Shown: positions 1-9,425 of the stretch, piece by piece
Numbering within the stretch: position 1 is the first letter of the stretch
Layout of the letters: every line of letters starts with the position of its first letter
NCBI RefSeq assembly: GCF_017347085.1
Contig: NZ_JADPSA010000029.1
Coordinates: 248,001-312,000, forward strand
Source: Nesterenkonia sp. E16_10
GTDB taxonomy: Bacteria > Actinomycetota > Actinomycetes > Actinomycetales > Micrococcaceae
Direction: 5' to 3'
DNA: 64,000 nucleotides
Position numbers and translations under genes: made by a program
Notes under the pieces: generated by a model
Seen by the model: only the letters and a program-made list of their open reading frames with translations
Database searches by the model: none
What the model was told of the DNA's origin: nothing

Positions 1-1594
1 TCAGGTCCTGGTTGCTGAACATCAGCACAGCCTCCTCGGCTCCCGGGAGCCAGCGCAGCTCTCCGAGGCCCAGGTCGTGTTCGGCGCGCAGAGCAAGCAT
101 CTGCCGGTAGAGGCTCAGTGTGGAGTCGGGATCGCCGCGCTGCACATCCCGGGAGAGGTCCTTCCAGCGTTCGGGCTGCGGCAGCCATGGTGTCGCGCCT
201 GAGCTGAAGCCGAAGTTCTCGGACTCCCCCGCCCAGGGAAGCGGCACCCGACATCCGTCGCGACCGAATCGCTCGCCAGCGGTGCGGAACCAGGTGGGGT
301 CCTGACGGGCCGTATCGGGCAGGTCGTGGACCTCGTCCAGACCAAGCTCCTCGCCCTGGTAGATATACGCGGAGCCCGGCAGCGCCAACATCAGGGCGGT
401 CGCGGCGCGGGCACGTGCCAGGCCGGTCTCGCGGTCGGGCAGACCCGGATGCGCGGGGCCGATCCCGGTCCCCTGCGGGTTCTCCCCGGTGAGCGAGAGC
501 CTGGTGGCGTGCCGCACCACGTCGTGGTTGGACAGGACCCAGGTGCTCGGAGCGCCCACGGCGTTGAAGGCATGCAGGGAATCGTCGATGACTCCGCGCA
601 GCGCTTCCGCCTCCCAGGGGGCCTCCAGGTACTGGAAGTTGAAGGTCTGGTGCATCTCGTCCGGGCGCACCCAGAGCGCCGCCTTCGCCACGGAGGACAC
701 CCAGGCCTCACCACACAGCGCCCGATCCCCCGCGTACTCTTCCAGGACGAGCCGCCAGTCGCGGTAGATCTCGTGGACGGCGGTCTGTTCGAAGTAGGGC
801 GCCGGAGTCTCCTCCCCGCCCATCGAGGCGGCGTCGACATCCGGGGTGTAGTCCGGGAAGTCCTGGTCTTTGACCAGACCGTGGGCAACATCGACGCGGA
901 AGCCGTCGACCCCGCGGTCGAGCCAGAAGCGCAGGATGCGCCGGAACTCCTCCTTGACCTCCTCCTTTGACCAGTCGAAGTCCGGCTGGCTCGAGTCGAA
1001 GAGGTGCAGGTACCACTGACCCGGGGTGCCGTCGGGCTCGGTGATGCGGGTCCAGGCGGGGCCGCCGAAGATCGACTGCCAGTTGTTCGGCGGCTGTTCT
1101 CCCTGCTCCCCGCGGCCCTCGCGGAAGATGTACCGGGCGCGCTCGGGGCTGCCCGGTGCGGCGGCCAAGGCCTGCTGGAACCACGCGTGCTGGTCCGAGG
1201 AGTGATTGGGCACCAGGTCCACGATGACCCGGATGCCGAACTCGTGGGCCCGCTGCAGGAGGGTGTCGAAGTCGGCCAGCGTGCCGAAGAGCGGGTCCAC
1301 ATCGCAGTAGTCCGCCACGTCATAGCCGGCGTCCTTCTGCGGTGAGGTCATGAAGGGGCTCAACCAGATCGCGTCCACGCCGAGCTCCTGGAGCGCCTCG
1401 AGCCGGGCCGTGATCCCCGGCAGGTCTCCGACGCCGTCGCCGGTGGAGTCCTGGAAGGAGCGGGGGTAGATCTGGTAGATCACCGCGCTGCGCCACCACT
1501 GGGCCGGCATCCCCGGCCTCGGGGGCGTGCCGGCTTCGCGAGGGACGACGTCGGAGGTGTCGGTGGAACTGCGCAGGTCCTGTTGAGCGGTCAT
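1..1594 (-). CDS. Alpha-glucosidase, GH13 family (3' end beyond window)
   Basis: This is a cytoplasmic GH13 glycoside hydrolase expected to release glucose from maltose, isomaltose or short malto-oligosaccharides brought in by the adjacent ABC transporter. The frame is open from the ATG at 1594 to the window edge, giving 531 residues; the C-terminal beta domain is cut off. There is no signal peptide. The N-terminal (beta/alpha)8 barrel has WWRSAVIYQIYPRSF, DLVPNHSS and the GH13 catalytic triad: nucleophile Asp235 in GFRVDVAHG, acid/base Glu296 in CGEAWV, and Asp358 in LSNHDVV. It is divergent from the binding-protein gene, and LacI-type operators lie just upstream, so induction by substrate is likely. 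Oligo-1,6-glucosidase or trehalose-type specificity cannot be excluded from the visible part. Confidence 0.9.
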   Translation of the reverse strand, partial: MTAQQDLRSSTDTSDVVPREAGTPPRPGMPAQWWRSAVIYQIYPRSFQDSTGDGVGDLPGITARLEALQELGVDAIWLSPFMTSPQKDAGYDVADYCDVDPLFGTLADFDTLLQRAHEFGIRVIVDLVPNHSSDQHAWFQQALAAAPGSPERARYIFREGRGEQGEQPPNNWQSIFGGPAWTRITEPDGTPGQWYLHLFDSSQPDFDWSKEEVKEEFRRILRFWLDRGVDGFRVDVAHGLVKDQDFPDYTPDVDAASMGGEETPAPYFEQTAVHEIYRDWRLVLEEYAGDRALCGEAWVSSVAKAALWVRPDEMHQTFNFQYLEAPWEAEALRGVIDDSLHAFNAVGAPSTWVLSNHDVVRHATRLSLTGENPQGTGIGPAHPGLPDRETGLARARAATALMLALPGSAYIYQGEELGLDEVHDLPDTARQDPTWFRTAGERFGRDGCRVPLPWAGESENFGFSSGATPWLPQPERWKDLSRDVQRGDPDSTLSLYRQMLALRAEHDLGLGELRWLPGAEEAVLMFSNQDL

Positions 1595-1608
1595 GTCACC
1601 AGCATATA

Positions 1609-1622
1609 TGCAAGCGCTTCCA
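1609..1622. promoter_or_regulatory. LacI-family operator O1 (alpha-glucosidase side)
   Basis: The 14-mer TGCAAGCGCTTCCA carries the palindromic LacI core AAGCGCTT. It is the exact reverse complement of the site at 1785-1798. It sits 15 bp upstream of the alpha-glucosidase ATG and touches a TATATG sequence that could be the -10 of that gene. Binding would block alpha-glucosidase transcription. The regulator gene is not in this window. Confidence 0.75.
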
Positions 1623-1641
1623 CGTAAAGCGCCCACCGGCA

Positions 1642-1654
1642 CAACCGCTTGCAC
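1642..1654. promoter_or_regulatory. Possible third, degenerate LacI-type operator
   Basis: CAACCGCTTGCA shares the CGCTTGCA half and the central CG of the two good operators, with changes in the other half. It lies between them. It may be an auxiliary site, but on sequence alone it could be chance. Confidence 0.35.
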
Positions 1655-1756
1655 CGCACCACGCGAGCAGCGATCCGTTGAATAACGCCCTACCGGAAGG
1701 CATTAATACTGGTCAGCGGGCACACGGTCACCCGCGACACTGCCAGACTCCAAGAG

Positions 1757-1785
1757 TTGCGTGGATCACATTCTGTCTCCATACT
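1757..1785 (+). promoter_or_regulatory. Promoter of the maltose-type ABC operon
   Basis: TTGCGT at 1757-1762 and CATACT at 1780-1785 are separated by 17 bp and look like -35 and -10 boxes. The operator at 1785-1798 starts at the last base of the -10 and covers the expected start point, which is the geometry of a repressed promoter. Confidence 0.5.
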
Positions 1786-1798
1786 GGAAGCGCTTGCA
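1785..1798. promoter_or_regulatory. LacI-family operator O2 (ABC operon side)
   Basis: TGGAAGCGCTTGCA is the exact reverse complement of O1 at 1609-1622. It overlaps the end of the predicted -10 box of the transporter operon. The two sites are 176 bp apart centre to centre, so a tetrameric or bridged repressor could control both divergent units. Confidence 0.75.
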
Positions 1799-1848
1799 CT
1801 CAGGATGGCGGGGCGATCGCCTCCGCTTCTTCACAGAGAGGGACACCG

Positions 1849-3147
1849 ATGACGGTGAACACCGGAAGACTCACGACGATGACCGCGCTCCTGGGACTGG
1901 GAGCACTGGCGCTGACCTCCTGCGGCTCGGGAGACGGTTCCGGCGACGCAGGCGCCGCCGAACCTGCCGGTTCGGAGACCACAGAGTCAGAGACCACAGA
2001 GTCCGAAGGCGGCGAAGATGCCGCCTCCGGCAGTCTGACCATCTGGGCCGACGCCAACCGGGCCGAGGTGCTCACCGATGTGGCGGAGGACTTCGAGTCC
2101 GACACCGGCATCACGGTGGAGATCGTCCAGCAGGACTTCGAGGAGATCCGCGACCAGTTCGTCTCTCAGGTCCCCACGGGCGAGGGCCCGGACATCGCCG
2201 TCGGTGCTCATGACTGGCTGGGGGTCCTGGTGAACAACGGCGTGGTCGCCCCGGTCGAGCTCGGGGACGCTGCGGCGGAGTTCGAGGAGATCGCGGTGGA
2301 CGCCTGGACCTATGAGGGCCAGACCTACGGGCTGCCCTACTCGATCGAGAACATCGCGCTGCTGCGCAACACCGAGCTGGCCCCCGAGGCTCCTGCGGAC
2401 TTCGAGGAGATGATCCAGATGGGCGAGGAGGCCGGGACCGAGTATCCGTTCCTGGTCGGCCTGGACCCCAACGAGAGCGACCCCTACCACCTCTACCCGT
2501 TCCAGACCTCCTTCGGCGCCCCAGTCTTCGGCACCGCCGAGGACGGCAGCTACGACCCCTCGCAGCTGGCCATGGCCGAGGCCGGCGGGGAAGAGTTCGC
2601 CGGCTGGCTGGCGGAACAGGGCGAGGCCGGCGTGCTGAACCTCAACATCGACGGTGACCTGGCCCTGGAGAGCTTCAACGACGGCAATTCGCCGTTCTTC
2701 CTCACCGGCCCGTGGAACGTGACCGGTGCCCAGGACGCGGGGATCGACGTCGCCGTGGATCCGATCCCGGCCGCAGGAGATCAGGACGCGCAGCCCTTCG
2801 CCGGAGTCCAGGGGTTCTTCCTCTCCTCGCAGAGCGAGAACGTCCTGGCCGCCAGCAACTTCCTGATCAACTACGTCGGCACCGCTGAGGTCCAGACCGC
2901 GCTCTATGAGACCGGTGGACGCGCCCCTGCGCTGACCGAGTCCTTCGAGCAGGCCCTGAGCGAGGACGAGATCGTCGCCGGGTTCGGCGAGGTCGGGGCA
3001 GAGGCCGTGCCGATGCCCGCCATCCCGGAGATGGGCGCGGTCTGGGACGACTGGGGTTCCAGCCAGGCCGCCATCATCAAGGGCGACGGCGATCCGGCGG
3101 AACTCTGGCAGAAGATGTCCCAGGACATCTCCTCGGCGATCGACTGA
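1849..3147 (+). CDS. Sugar ABC transporter substrate-binding lipoprotein (maltose type)
   Basis: Extracellular binding protein of the MalE type (SBP family 1), 432 aa. The ATG at 1849 is preferred over an upstream in-frame ATG at 1678 because it follows a purine-rich AGAGAGGG and opens a lipoprotein signal peptide: a short basic start, a hydrophobic stretch (LLGLGALALTS) and the lipobox LTSC. After the acylated Cys comes an acidic Gly/Ser/Glu/Thr linker, then the mature domain starting SLTIWADANRAEVL. The mature protein is very acidic. The first permease gene starts 3 nt after the stop, and together with the divergent GH13 enzyme this points to maltose or maltodextrin as ligand; the ligand itself cannot be read from sequence. 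Confidence 0.9.
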   Translation: MTVNTGRLTTMTALLGLGALALTSCGSGDGSGDAGAAEPAGSETTESETTESEGGEDAASGSLTIWADANRAEVLTDVAEDFESDTGITVEIVQQDFEEIRDQFVSQVPTGEGPDIAVGAHDWLGVLVNNGVVAPVELGDAAAEFEEIAVDAWTYEGQTYGLPYSIENIALLRNTELAPEAPADFEEMIQMGEEAGTEYPFLVGLDPNESDPYHLYPFQTSFGAPVFGTAEDGSYDPSQLAMAEAGGEEFAGWLAEQGEAGVLNLNIDGDLALESFNDGNSPFFLTGPWNVTGAQDAGIDVAVDPIPAAGDQDAQPFAGVQGFFLSSQSENVLAASNFLINYVGTAEVQTALYETGGRAPALTESFEQALSEDEIVAGFGEVGAEAVPMPAIPEMGAVWDDWGSSQAAIIKGDGDPAELWQKMSQDISSAID

Positions 3148-3150
3148 TCC

Positions 3151-4758
3151 ATGCGCCCACTGACCACCACCAGAACCGAAGACCGCACCGCCGACCGACG
3201 TCGCGCCCGGCGCACCGCCGAGACCGCCGGCATCGGGTGGAAGCTGCTGCTGCTGAAGATCACCGTGCTGGGGCTGCTCAACGCCGTCTGCGTATATGCC
3301 GCCATGGTGCTCTTCTTCAACGAACAGTGGCTCATCGGCACTCTGGTGGTGGTCAGCGGCGCCCTCCTGACCTGGATCTACTTTCAGCGCGGAGCACTGC
3401 CGGCGAAGTATCTGGCCCCGGGAGTGGTGTTCCTGCTGATCTTCCAGGTCTTCGTCATCTTCTACTCCGGCTACGTGGCGTTCACCAACTACGGGACCGG
3501 GCACAACAGCACCAAGGATCACGCGATCCACGCGATCATGCTCCAGACCCAGGACCGGGTGCCGGATTCACCGACGTACCAGCTCACCGTGATCGAACGC
3601 TCCGGGGAGCTGGGATTCGCGGTCACCACGGAGGCCGGCGAGGTGCTTCTCGGATCCGCCGAGGAACCTCTGGAGGCTGCGCCGGGTGCGGTCGTGGAGG
3701 ACGGTCGCGTCACCGAGGTGCCCGATCATGAGGTGCTGAGCTTCGCGGAACTGGTGGAGCGTCAGCAAGAGCTGACCACCCTGGCGGTGCCGCTCTCGGA
3801 GGACCCCAATGCCGGAGCCCTGCGCACCCAGGACGGGCAGCGGGCCTACGTCTACACCTCGCGCTTCGTCTACGACGAGTCCGCCGACACCTTGACCAAC
3901 TCCGCGAGCGGGGAGATCTACACCGACGGCGGCGAGGGCGCCTTCGTCACCGCCGAGGGCGAGGAGGTGATGCCCGGCTGGCGGGTCAACGTGGGGCTGG
4001 AGAACTTCGTGCGCGCCATCACCGAGGAATCCATCCGCGGCCCGCTGCTCTACGTCACGGCCTGGACCTTCGGGTTCGCGTTCCTCTCGGTGGCGACCAC
4101 CTTCATCCTGGGTCTGTTCCTGGCCGTGGTCTTCAACGATGCTCGGATGAAGTCCCGCAAGTACTACCGGCTGGTCATGATCCTTCCCTACGCCTTCCCG
4201 GGGTTCCTCTCCGCGCTGGTCTGGGCCGGGATGATGAACCAGGAGTTCGGGTTCATCAACAACGTGCTCTTCGGCGGGGCCTCGATCCCCTGGCTCAGCG
4301 ACCCCTGGCTGGCGAAGCTGAGCATCCTGATCGTGAATCTCTGGCTGGGCTTCCCCTACATGTTCCTGGTCTGCACCGGAGCGCTACAGTCGATCCCCGA
4401 GGAGCTCACCGAGGCCGCTCAGATGGACGGGGCCAGACCGTTCCAGGCCTTCCGACAGATCAAGTTCCCGCTGCTGCTGGTCTCGATCGCTCCGCTGCTG
4501 ATCTCCTCCTTCGCCTTCAACTTCAACAACTTCAACCTGGTGTACATGCTCACCGGAGGCGGACCGCGAGACATCGAGGCCGGGATCAATGTGGGGTCCA
4601 CCGACATCCTGATCTCCATGGTCTACAAGGTGGCGTTCGTGGGATCCCAGAGCGACTACGGCCTGGCCAGCGCGTTCTCGATCCTGATCTTCTTCATCGT
4701 CGGCACCATCTCGGTGATCGCCTTCCGGCGCACTCGAGCTCTAGAGGAGTTGAACTGA
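3151..4758 (+). CDS. Maltose-type ABC transporter permease, MalF-like
   Basis: Inner-membrane permease subunit, 535 aa. Two N-terminal membrane segments lie around residues 30-75, a third around 90-115, then a roughly 160-residue extracytoplasmic stretch (about 120-280) comparable to the MalF P2 loop. The ABC permease core follows from about residue 295. The coupling (EAA) loop reads EAAQMDGARPFQAFRQIKFP, which fits the EAA-x3-G family motif and would contact an ATPase. The gene sits 3 nt after the binding protein and 1 nt before the MalG-like gene. No ATPase gene is in the operon, so the pair probably uses a shared MsiK-type ATPase encoded elsewhere. Confidence 0.9.
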   Translation: MRPLTTTRTEDRTADRRRARRTAETAGIGWKLLLLKITVLGLLNAVCVYAAMVLFFNEQWLIGTLVVVSGALLTWIYFQRGALPAKYLAPGVVFLLIFQVFVIFYSGYVAFTNYGTGHNSTKDHAIHAIMLQTQDRVPDSPTYQLTVIERSGELGFAVTTEAGEVLLGSAEEPLEAAPGAVVEDGRVTEVPDHEVLSFAELVERQQELTTLAVPLSEDPNAGALRTQDGQRAYVYTSRFVYDESADTLTNSASGEIYTDGGEGAFVTAEGEEVMPGWRVNVGLENFVRAITEESIRGPLLYVTAWTFGFAFLSVATTFILGLFLAVVFNDARMKSRKYYRLVMILPYAFPGFLSALVWAGMMNQEFGFINNVLFGGASIPWLSDPWLAKLSILIVNLWLGFPYMFLVCTGALQSIPEELTEAAQMDGARPFQAFRQIKFPLLLVSIAPLLISSFAFNFNNFNLVYMLTGGGPRDIEAGINVGSTDILISMVYKVAFVGSQSDYGLASAFSILIFFIVGTISVIAFRRTRALEELN

Positions 4759-4759
4759 G

Positions 4760-5722
4760 ATGGCCCAGTCCCTGCGCCCCGCCGTGCACCGCACCGCCAC
4801 GCACCGCACACCCCACCCAGGCGCGGCCGAGCCCCGCTCGGACTCCGCTCGCATGCCCACCCGTCGTCGGCCCTTCCGCCGCTGGTTCTCCCAGACCGGC
4901 TGGCGTCACCTGGTCGGCATCGCCGTGGTCATCTTCGCCGCCTTCCCGCTGGTCTACGTGTTCTCCGCCTCGCTGAACCCCGGTGGGACGCTGATCACGG
5001 CCAACACGCTGTTCGGGAATCTGAGCCTGAGCAGCTACGTGGACCTGTTCAACCTGCCGCGACAGCCCTTCGCCGCCTGGTACGTCAACACCTTGTTCAT
5101 CGGGTTCAGCGCCTCCGCCGGCAGCGTGATGCTGGGCGCGCTGGCCGCCTATGCGTTCTCCCGGATGCGGTTCACCGGACGCCGGTTCGGTCTGATCACC
5201 ATCCTGCTGGTGCAGATGTTCCCGCAGCTGCTCGCCATGGTGGCGATCTTCCTGCTGATGCTCTCGATCGGGGAGATCTTCCCGGCGATCGGACTCAACA
5301 GCCAGATCGGCCTCATCATGGTCTACCTCGGGGGTGCCCTCGGCGTGAACACCTACCTGATGTACGGGTTCTTCAACACCATCCCGGTCTCCATCGATGA
5401 GGCGGCCAGGATCGACGGGGCCGGCCACGCCCGAATCTTCTTCACCATCATCCTGCCGCTGGTCTCCCCGATCCTCGCCGTGGTCGCGCTGCTGTCCCTG
5501 GTGGCGACGCTGAGCGAGTTCGTCATCGCCTCGGTGCTGCTGCGGGATCCGGAGAAGCAGACGCTGGCCGTCGGGCTCTACCAGTTCATCTCCCAGGAGA
5601 CCTCACAGAACTGGTCGATCTTCGCCGCCGGCGCAGTCCTCGCCGCGATCATCCCGGTGGCCCTGTTCCTGGGGCTGCAGCGCTACATCGTCTCGGGTCT
5701 GGTCGCCGGCAGCGTGAAGTGA
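4760..5722 (+). CDS. Maltose-type ABC transporter permease, MalG-like
   Basis: Second permease subunit, 320 aa. A basic, disordered N-terminus of about 45 residues precedes six predicted membrane spans. The coupling loop DEAARIDGAGHARIFFTIIL is a clear EAA motif. The C-terminus ends SGLVAGSVK, typical of MalG proteins. It starts one base after the MalF-like stop (TGAGATG arrangement), and GAGGAG inside the end of that gene is the likely ribosome binding site. No ATPase gene follows; glutamate dehydrogenase begins 88 bp later with its own promoter. Confidence 0.9.
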   Translation: MAQSLRPAVHRTATHRTPHPGAAEPRSDSARMPTRRRPFRRWFSQTGWRHLVGIAVVIFAAFPLVYVFSASLNPGGTLITANTLFGNLSLSSYVDLFNLPRQPFAAWYVNTLFIGFSASAGSVMLGALAAYAFSRMRFTGRRFGLITILLVQMFPQLLAMVAIFLLMLSIGEIFPAIGLNSQIGLIMVYLGGALGVNTYLMYGFFNTIPVSIDEAARIDGAGHARIFFTIILPLVSPILAVVALLSLVATLSEFVIASVLLRDPEKQTLAVGLYQFISQETSQNWSIFAAGAVLAAIIPVALFLGLQRYIVSGLVAGSVK

Positions 5723-5757
5723 GGCCCTTGGCTGCGGGGTCGCACATCGCCGTCCAC

Positions 5758-5787
5758 TAGGCTGGGCTGCGCCGTCCGGACCGGACG
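5758..5787 (+). promoter_or_regulatory. gdhA promoter and leader palindrome
   Basis: TAGGCT at 5758-5763 is a likely -10 box. Ten bases downstream lies a perfect palindrome, CGTCCGG-A-CCGGACG (5773-5787), inside the expected 5' untranslated leader of gdhA. It could be an operator or a small hairpin. GAGGAG before the ATG at 5811 is the ribosome binding site. Confidence 0.5.
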
Positions 5788-5792
5788 CGTGA

Positions 5793-7169
<1,377 letters not shown>

Positions 7170-7189
7170 GTCAGCCCGGAACGGGAAAG

Positions 7190-7247
7190 CTCGGGTCCGA
7201 TCGGTGACCACCGCCGGTGCGGCAGGTGGTCACCGATCGAGCCCGAG
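7190..7247. terminator. Bidirectional terminator between gdhA and DUF779 gene
   Basis: A perfect 15-bp inverted repeat (7198-7212 with 7225-7239) is extended by an outer 6-bp pairing, CTCGGG/CCCGAG (7190-7195 with 7242-7247). It lies between two convergent genes. There is no long U tract, as is common in actinobacteria. Confidence 0.8.
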
Positions 7248-7261
7248 GCCCCGAGCGAGGT

Positions 7262-7651
7262 TCAGCCGGTGGTCACCGGCGCGAGCGCCTCGGTCTCTGC
7301 GTCGGTGAACAGCCGGGAGCGGATGATGAACCGCTGACCGGTCGGACCCTCGATGCTGAAACCGGCTCCGCGGCCCGGCGCCACATCTATGGTGATGTGG
7401 GTATGGGACCAGTACTGGAACTGCACCTGGGAGATCCAGACCGGCACCGGCTCCGGGGTCCCGGGCTCCAGCTGACCCAGCAGCACGTCGGAGGGCCCGG
7501 TGATGAAGGTTCCCTGCGTGAAGCACATCGGCGCCGATCCGTCGCAGCAGCCTCCCGACTGGTGAAACATCAGCGGCTGCCCGTGACTCTCTCGCAGCTG
7601 GACCAGAAACGCTGCGGCCGCATCGGAGACCGCGATCCGTGAAATGCTCAT
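7262..7651 (-). CDS. DUF779 domain protein
   Basis: Small protein of 129 aa belonging to DUF779, a family of unknown function that commonly neighbours acetaldehyde-type dehydrogenases. Visible features are a Cys/His-rich N-terminal segment (FHQSGGCCDGSAPMC, residues about 28-42) that could bind a metal, and a beta-rich C-terminus. It follows the aldehyde dehydrogenase by 37 bp on the same strand and is very likely co-transcribed; GAGGAGCATGATCAAGGT before the ATG contains a ribosome binding site. A role in metal delivery, redox protection or activation of the dehydrogenase is speculation. Confidence 0.85.
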   Translation of the reverse strand: MSISRIAVSDAAAAFLVQLRESHGQPLMFHQSGGCCDGSAPMCFTQGTFITGPSDVLLGQLEPGTPEPVPVWISQVQFQYWSHTHITIDVAPGRGAGFSIEGPTGQRFIIRSRLFTDAETEALAPVTTG

Positions 7652-7688
7652 ACCTTGATCATGCTCCTCTCCGCCCGAGGCATCCAGC

Positions 7689-9212
7689 CTAGAAGAACCC
7701 GAGCTTGTCCTCGCTGTAGCTGACCAGCATGTTCTTGGTCTGCTGGTAGTGCGAGAGCATCATCAGGTGGTTCTCCCGGCCGATGCCGGAATTCTTGTAG
7801 CCGCCGAACGCGGCATGTGCCGGGTACTGGTGGTAGCAGTTGGTCCAGACCCGTCCGGCCTGGATGTCCCGACCGGCGCGATACGCGATGTTCGCCTCGC
7901 GGGACCAGACTCCGGCGCCCAGACCGTAGAGCGTGTCGTTGGCGATCTCGATGCCCTCGGCGTAGTCCTTGAACTCGGTGACCGAGACGACCGGACCGAA
8001 GATCTCCTCCTGGAAGATTCGCATCGAGTTCTGGCCCTTGAAGATGGTGGGCTCCACGTAGTAGCCCTCCGCGAGATCTCCACCGAGGTCCACCCGGCTA
8101 CCACCGGTGAGCACCTCGGCGCCCTCCTGCTTGCCGATGTCGATGTAGCTCAGGATCTTCTCCAGCTGATCGTTGCTGGCCTGGGCCCCGACCTGAGTAT
8201 CGGTGTCCAGCGGGTTGCCCTGCTTGACCAGCTTGGTCCGCGCCACGGCCTTCTCGAGGAACTCCTCGTAGATGCTGGACTGGATCAGAGCACGCGAGGG
8301 ACAGGTGCAGACCTCGCCCTGATTCAGCGCGAACATCGTGAAGCCCTCGAGCGCCTTGTCATAGAAGGCGTCGTCGGCCCGGGCAACGTCTTCGAAGAAG
8401 AGGTTCGGGCTCTTGCCGCCGAGCTCCAGGGTCATCGGAATGAGGTTCTGCGAGGCGTACTGCATGATCAGTCGCCCGGTGGTGGTCTCCCCGGTGAAGG
8501 CGATCTTGCGGATCCGCGGACTGGAGGCCAGCGGGGCGCCGGCCTCAGCACCGAAGCCGTTGACCACGTTGAGCACCCCGGCCGGCAGCAGGTCCCCGAT
8601 GACCTCCATGAGCATCAGGATCGAGGCAGGGGTCTGTTCTGCGGGCTTGAGCACCACGGCGTTGCCTGCCGAGAGCGCCGGCGCGAGCTTCCACACCGCC
8701 ATCAGAATCGGGAAGTTCCACGGAATGATCTGTCCGACCACGCCGAGCGGCTCGTTGAAGTGGTAGGCCACCGTGTCACCGTCGATCTCGCTGATTCCGC
8801 CCTCCTGGGCCCGGATGGCTCCGGCGAAGTAGCGGAAGTGATCCACCGCCAGGGGCAGATCCGCGGCGAGGGTCTCCCGGACCGGCTTGCCGTTCTCCCA
8901 GGTCTCGGCCACGGCCAGCATCTCGAGGTTCTCCTCGATCCGGTCCGCGATCTTGTTCAGCACCACGGCGCGCTCGGCCACCGAGGTCTTGCCCCAGGCC
9001 GGCGCGGCGCGGTGGGCGGCGTCGAGCGCCAGTTCGATGTCAGCGGCCTTGGAGCGAGGGATCTCGGTGAAGCTCTTGCCGGTGACCGGCGAGGGATTCT
9101 CGAAGTACTCGCCGTCTACCGGCGCGACCCACTCCCCGCCGATGTAGTTCTCGTAGCGGGACTTGTAGCTCACCAGTGCGCCGTCGGTACCGGGCTGGGC
9201 GTAGATGGTCAT
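7689..9212 (-). CDS. Aldehyde dehydrogenase (AldB/ExaC-type)
   Basis: NAD(P)-dependent aldehyde dehydrogenase, 507 aa, oxidising short aliphatic aldehydes such as acetaldehyde to acids in the cytoplasm. The Rossmann part has [19 protein letters not shown] and the catalytic glutamate in LELGGKSPN. The catalytic cysteine is in [11 protein letters not shown], where the adjacent second Cys is typical of the AldB/ExaC subgroup. It is followed by the DUF779 gene and is divergent from a GAF-domain regulator, the context seen around ethanol or acetoin catabolic dehydrogenases. A perfect CRP/GlxR-type site lies 68 bp upstream of the ATG, which suggests control by carbon source. Confidence 0.92.
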   Translation of the reverse strand: MTIYAQPGTDGALVSYKSRYENYIGGEWVAPVDGEYFENPSPVTGKSFTEIPRSKAADIELALDAAHRAAPAWGKTSVAERAVVLNKIADRIEENLEMLAVAETWENGKPVRETLAADLPLAVDHFRYFAGAIRAQEGGISEIDGDTVAYHFNEPLGVVGQIIPWNFPILMAVWKLAPALSAGNAVVLKPAEQTPASILMLMEVIGDLLPAGVLNVVNGFGAEAGAPLASSPRIRKIAFTGETTTGRLIMQYASQNLIPMTLELGGKSPNLFFEDVARADDAFYDKALEGFTMFALNQGEVCTCPSRALIQSSIYEEFLEKAVARTKLVKQGNPLDTDTQVGAQASNDQLEKILSYIDIGKQEGAEVLTGGSRVDLGGDLAEGYYVEPTIFKGQNSMRIFQEEIFGPVVSVTEFKDYAEGIEIANDTLYGLGAGVWSREANIAYRAGRDIQAGRVWTNCYHQYPAHAAFGGYKNSGIGRENHLMMLSHYQQTKNMLVSYSEDKLGFF

Positions 9213-9279
9213 ATTGGGCTCCTTCTCTTGGCCTTGCGCCGGACGATGCTCCCGAATTGCGAGAGTCCACGCTCGGTGC

Positions 9280-9295
9280 TGTGATGTGCCTCACA
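9280..9295. promoter_or_regulatory. CRP/GlxR-type operator in the ALDH-regulator intergenic region
   Basis: TGTGATGTGCCTCACA is an exact match to the symmetric TGTGA-N6-TCACA consensus bound by CRP and actinobacterial GlxR. It lies between the divergent aldehyde dehydrogenase and the GAF regulator, in the promoter region of the former. Confidence 0.75.
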
Positions 9296-9340
9296 TAAAA
9301 GAATCCTAGATCTCTTCAGGTTGCAGCACCGTTGCATGGC

Positions 9341-9346
9341 TAGACT
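9341..9346 (+). promoter_or_regulatory. -10 box of the GAF regulator gene
   Basis: TAGACT matches the recurrent TAGRCT hexamer found before many genes in this window. It would give a leader of about 70 nt before the ATG at 9426. No convincing -35 is seen; a GTTGCA repeat (9320-9325 and 9331-9336) lies just upstream and could be a regulator site. Confidence 0.4.
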
Positions 9347-9425
9347 GTGAGCAAGCACACACGCAGTTGTGGTGCGCTGCAGCAGCACGCAGCTCCCGGG
9401 CACCTCAAAGCGTCGAAGGAGTGTC

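Noticed and set aside
1678-1848. Upstream in-frame extension of the binding-protein gene
   Set aside because: It runs through the promoter and operator O2 and would bury the lipoprotein signal peptide; the ATG at 1849 has the ribosome binding site.
1987-3531. 514-codon open frame antisense to the binding-protein gene
   Set aside because: It mirrors a real gene and is rich in Gly/Asp/Val/His with no domain; it arises from the GC-rich third positions of the sense strand.
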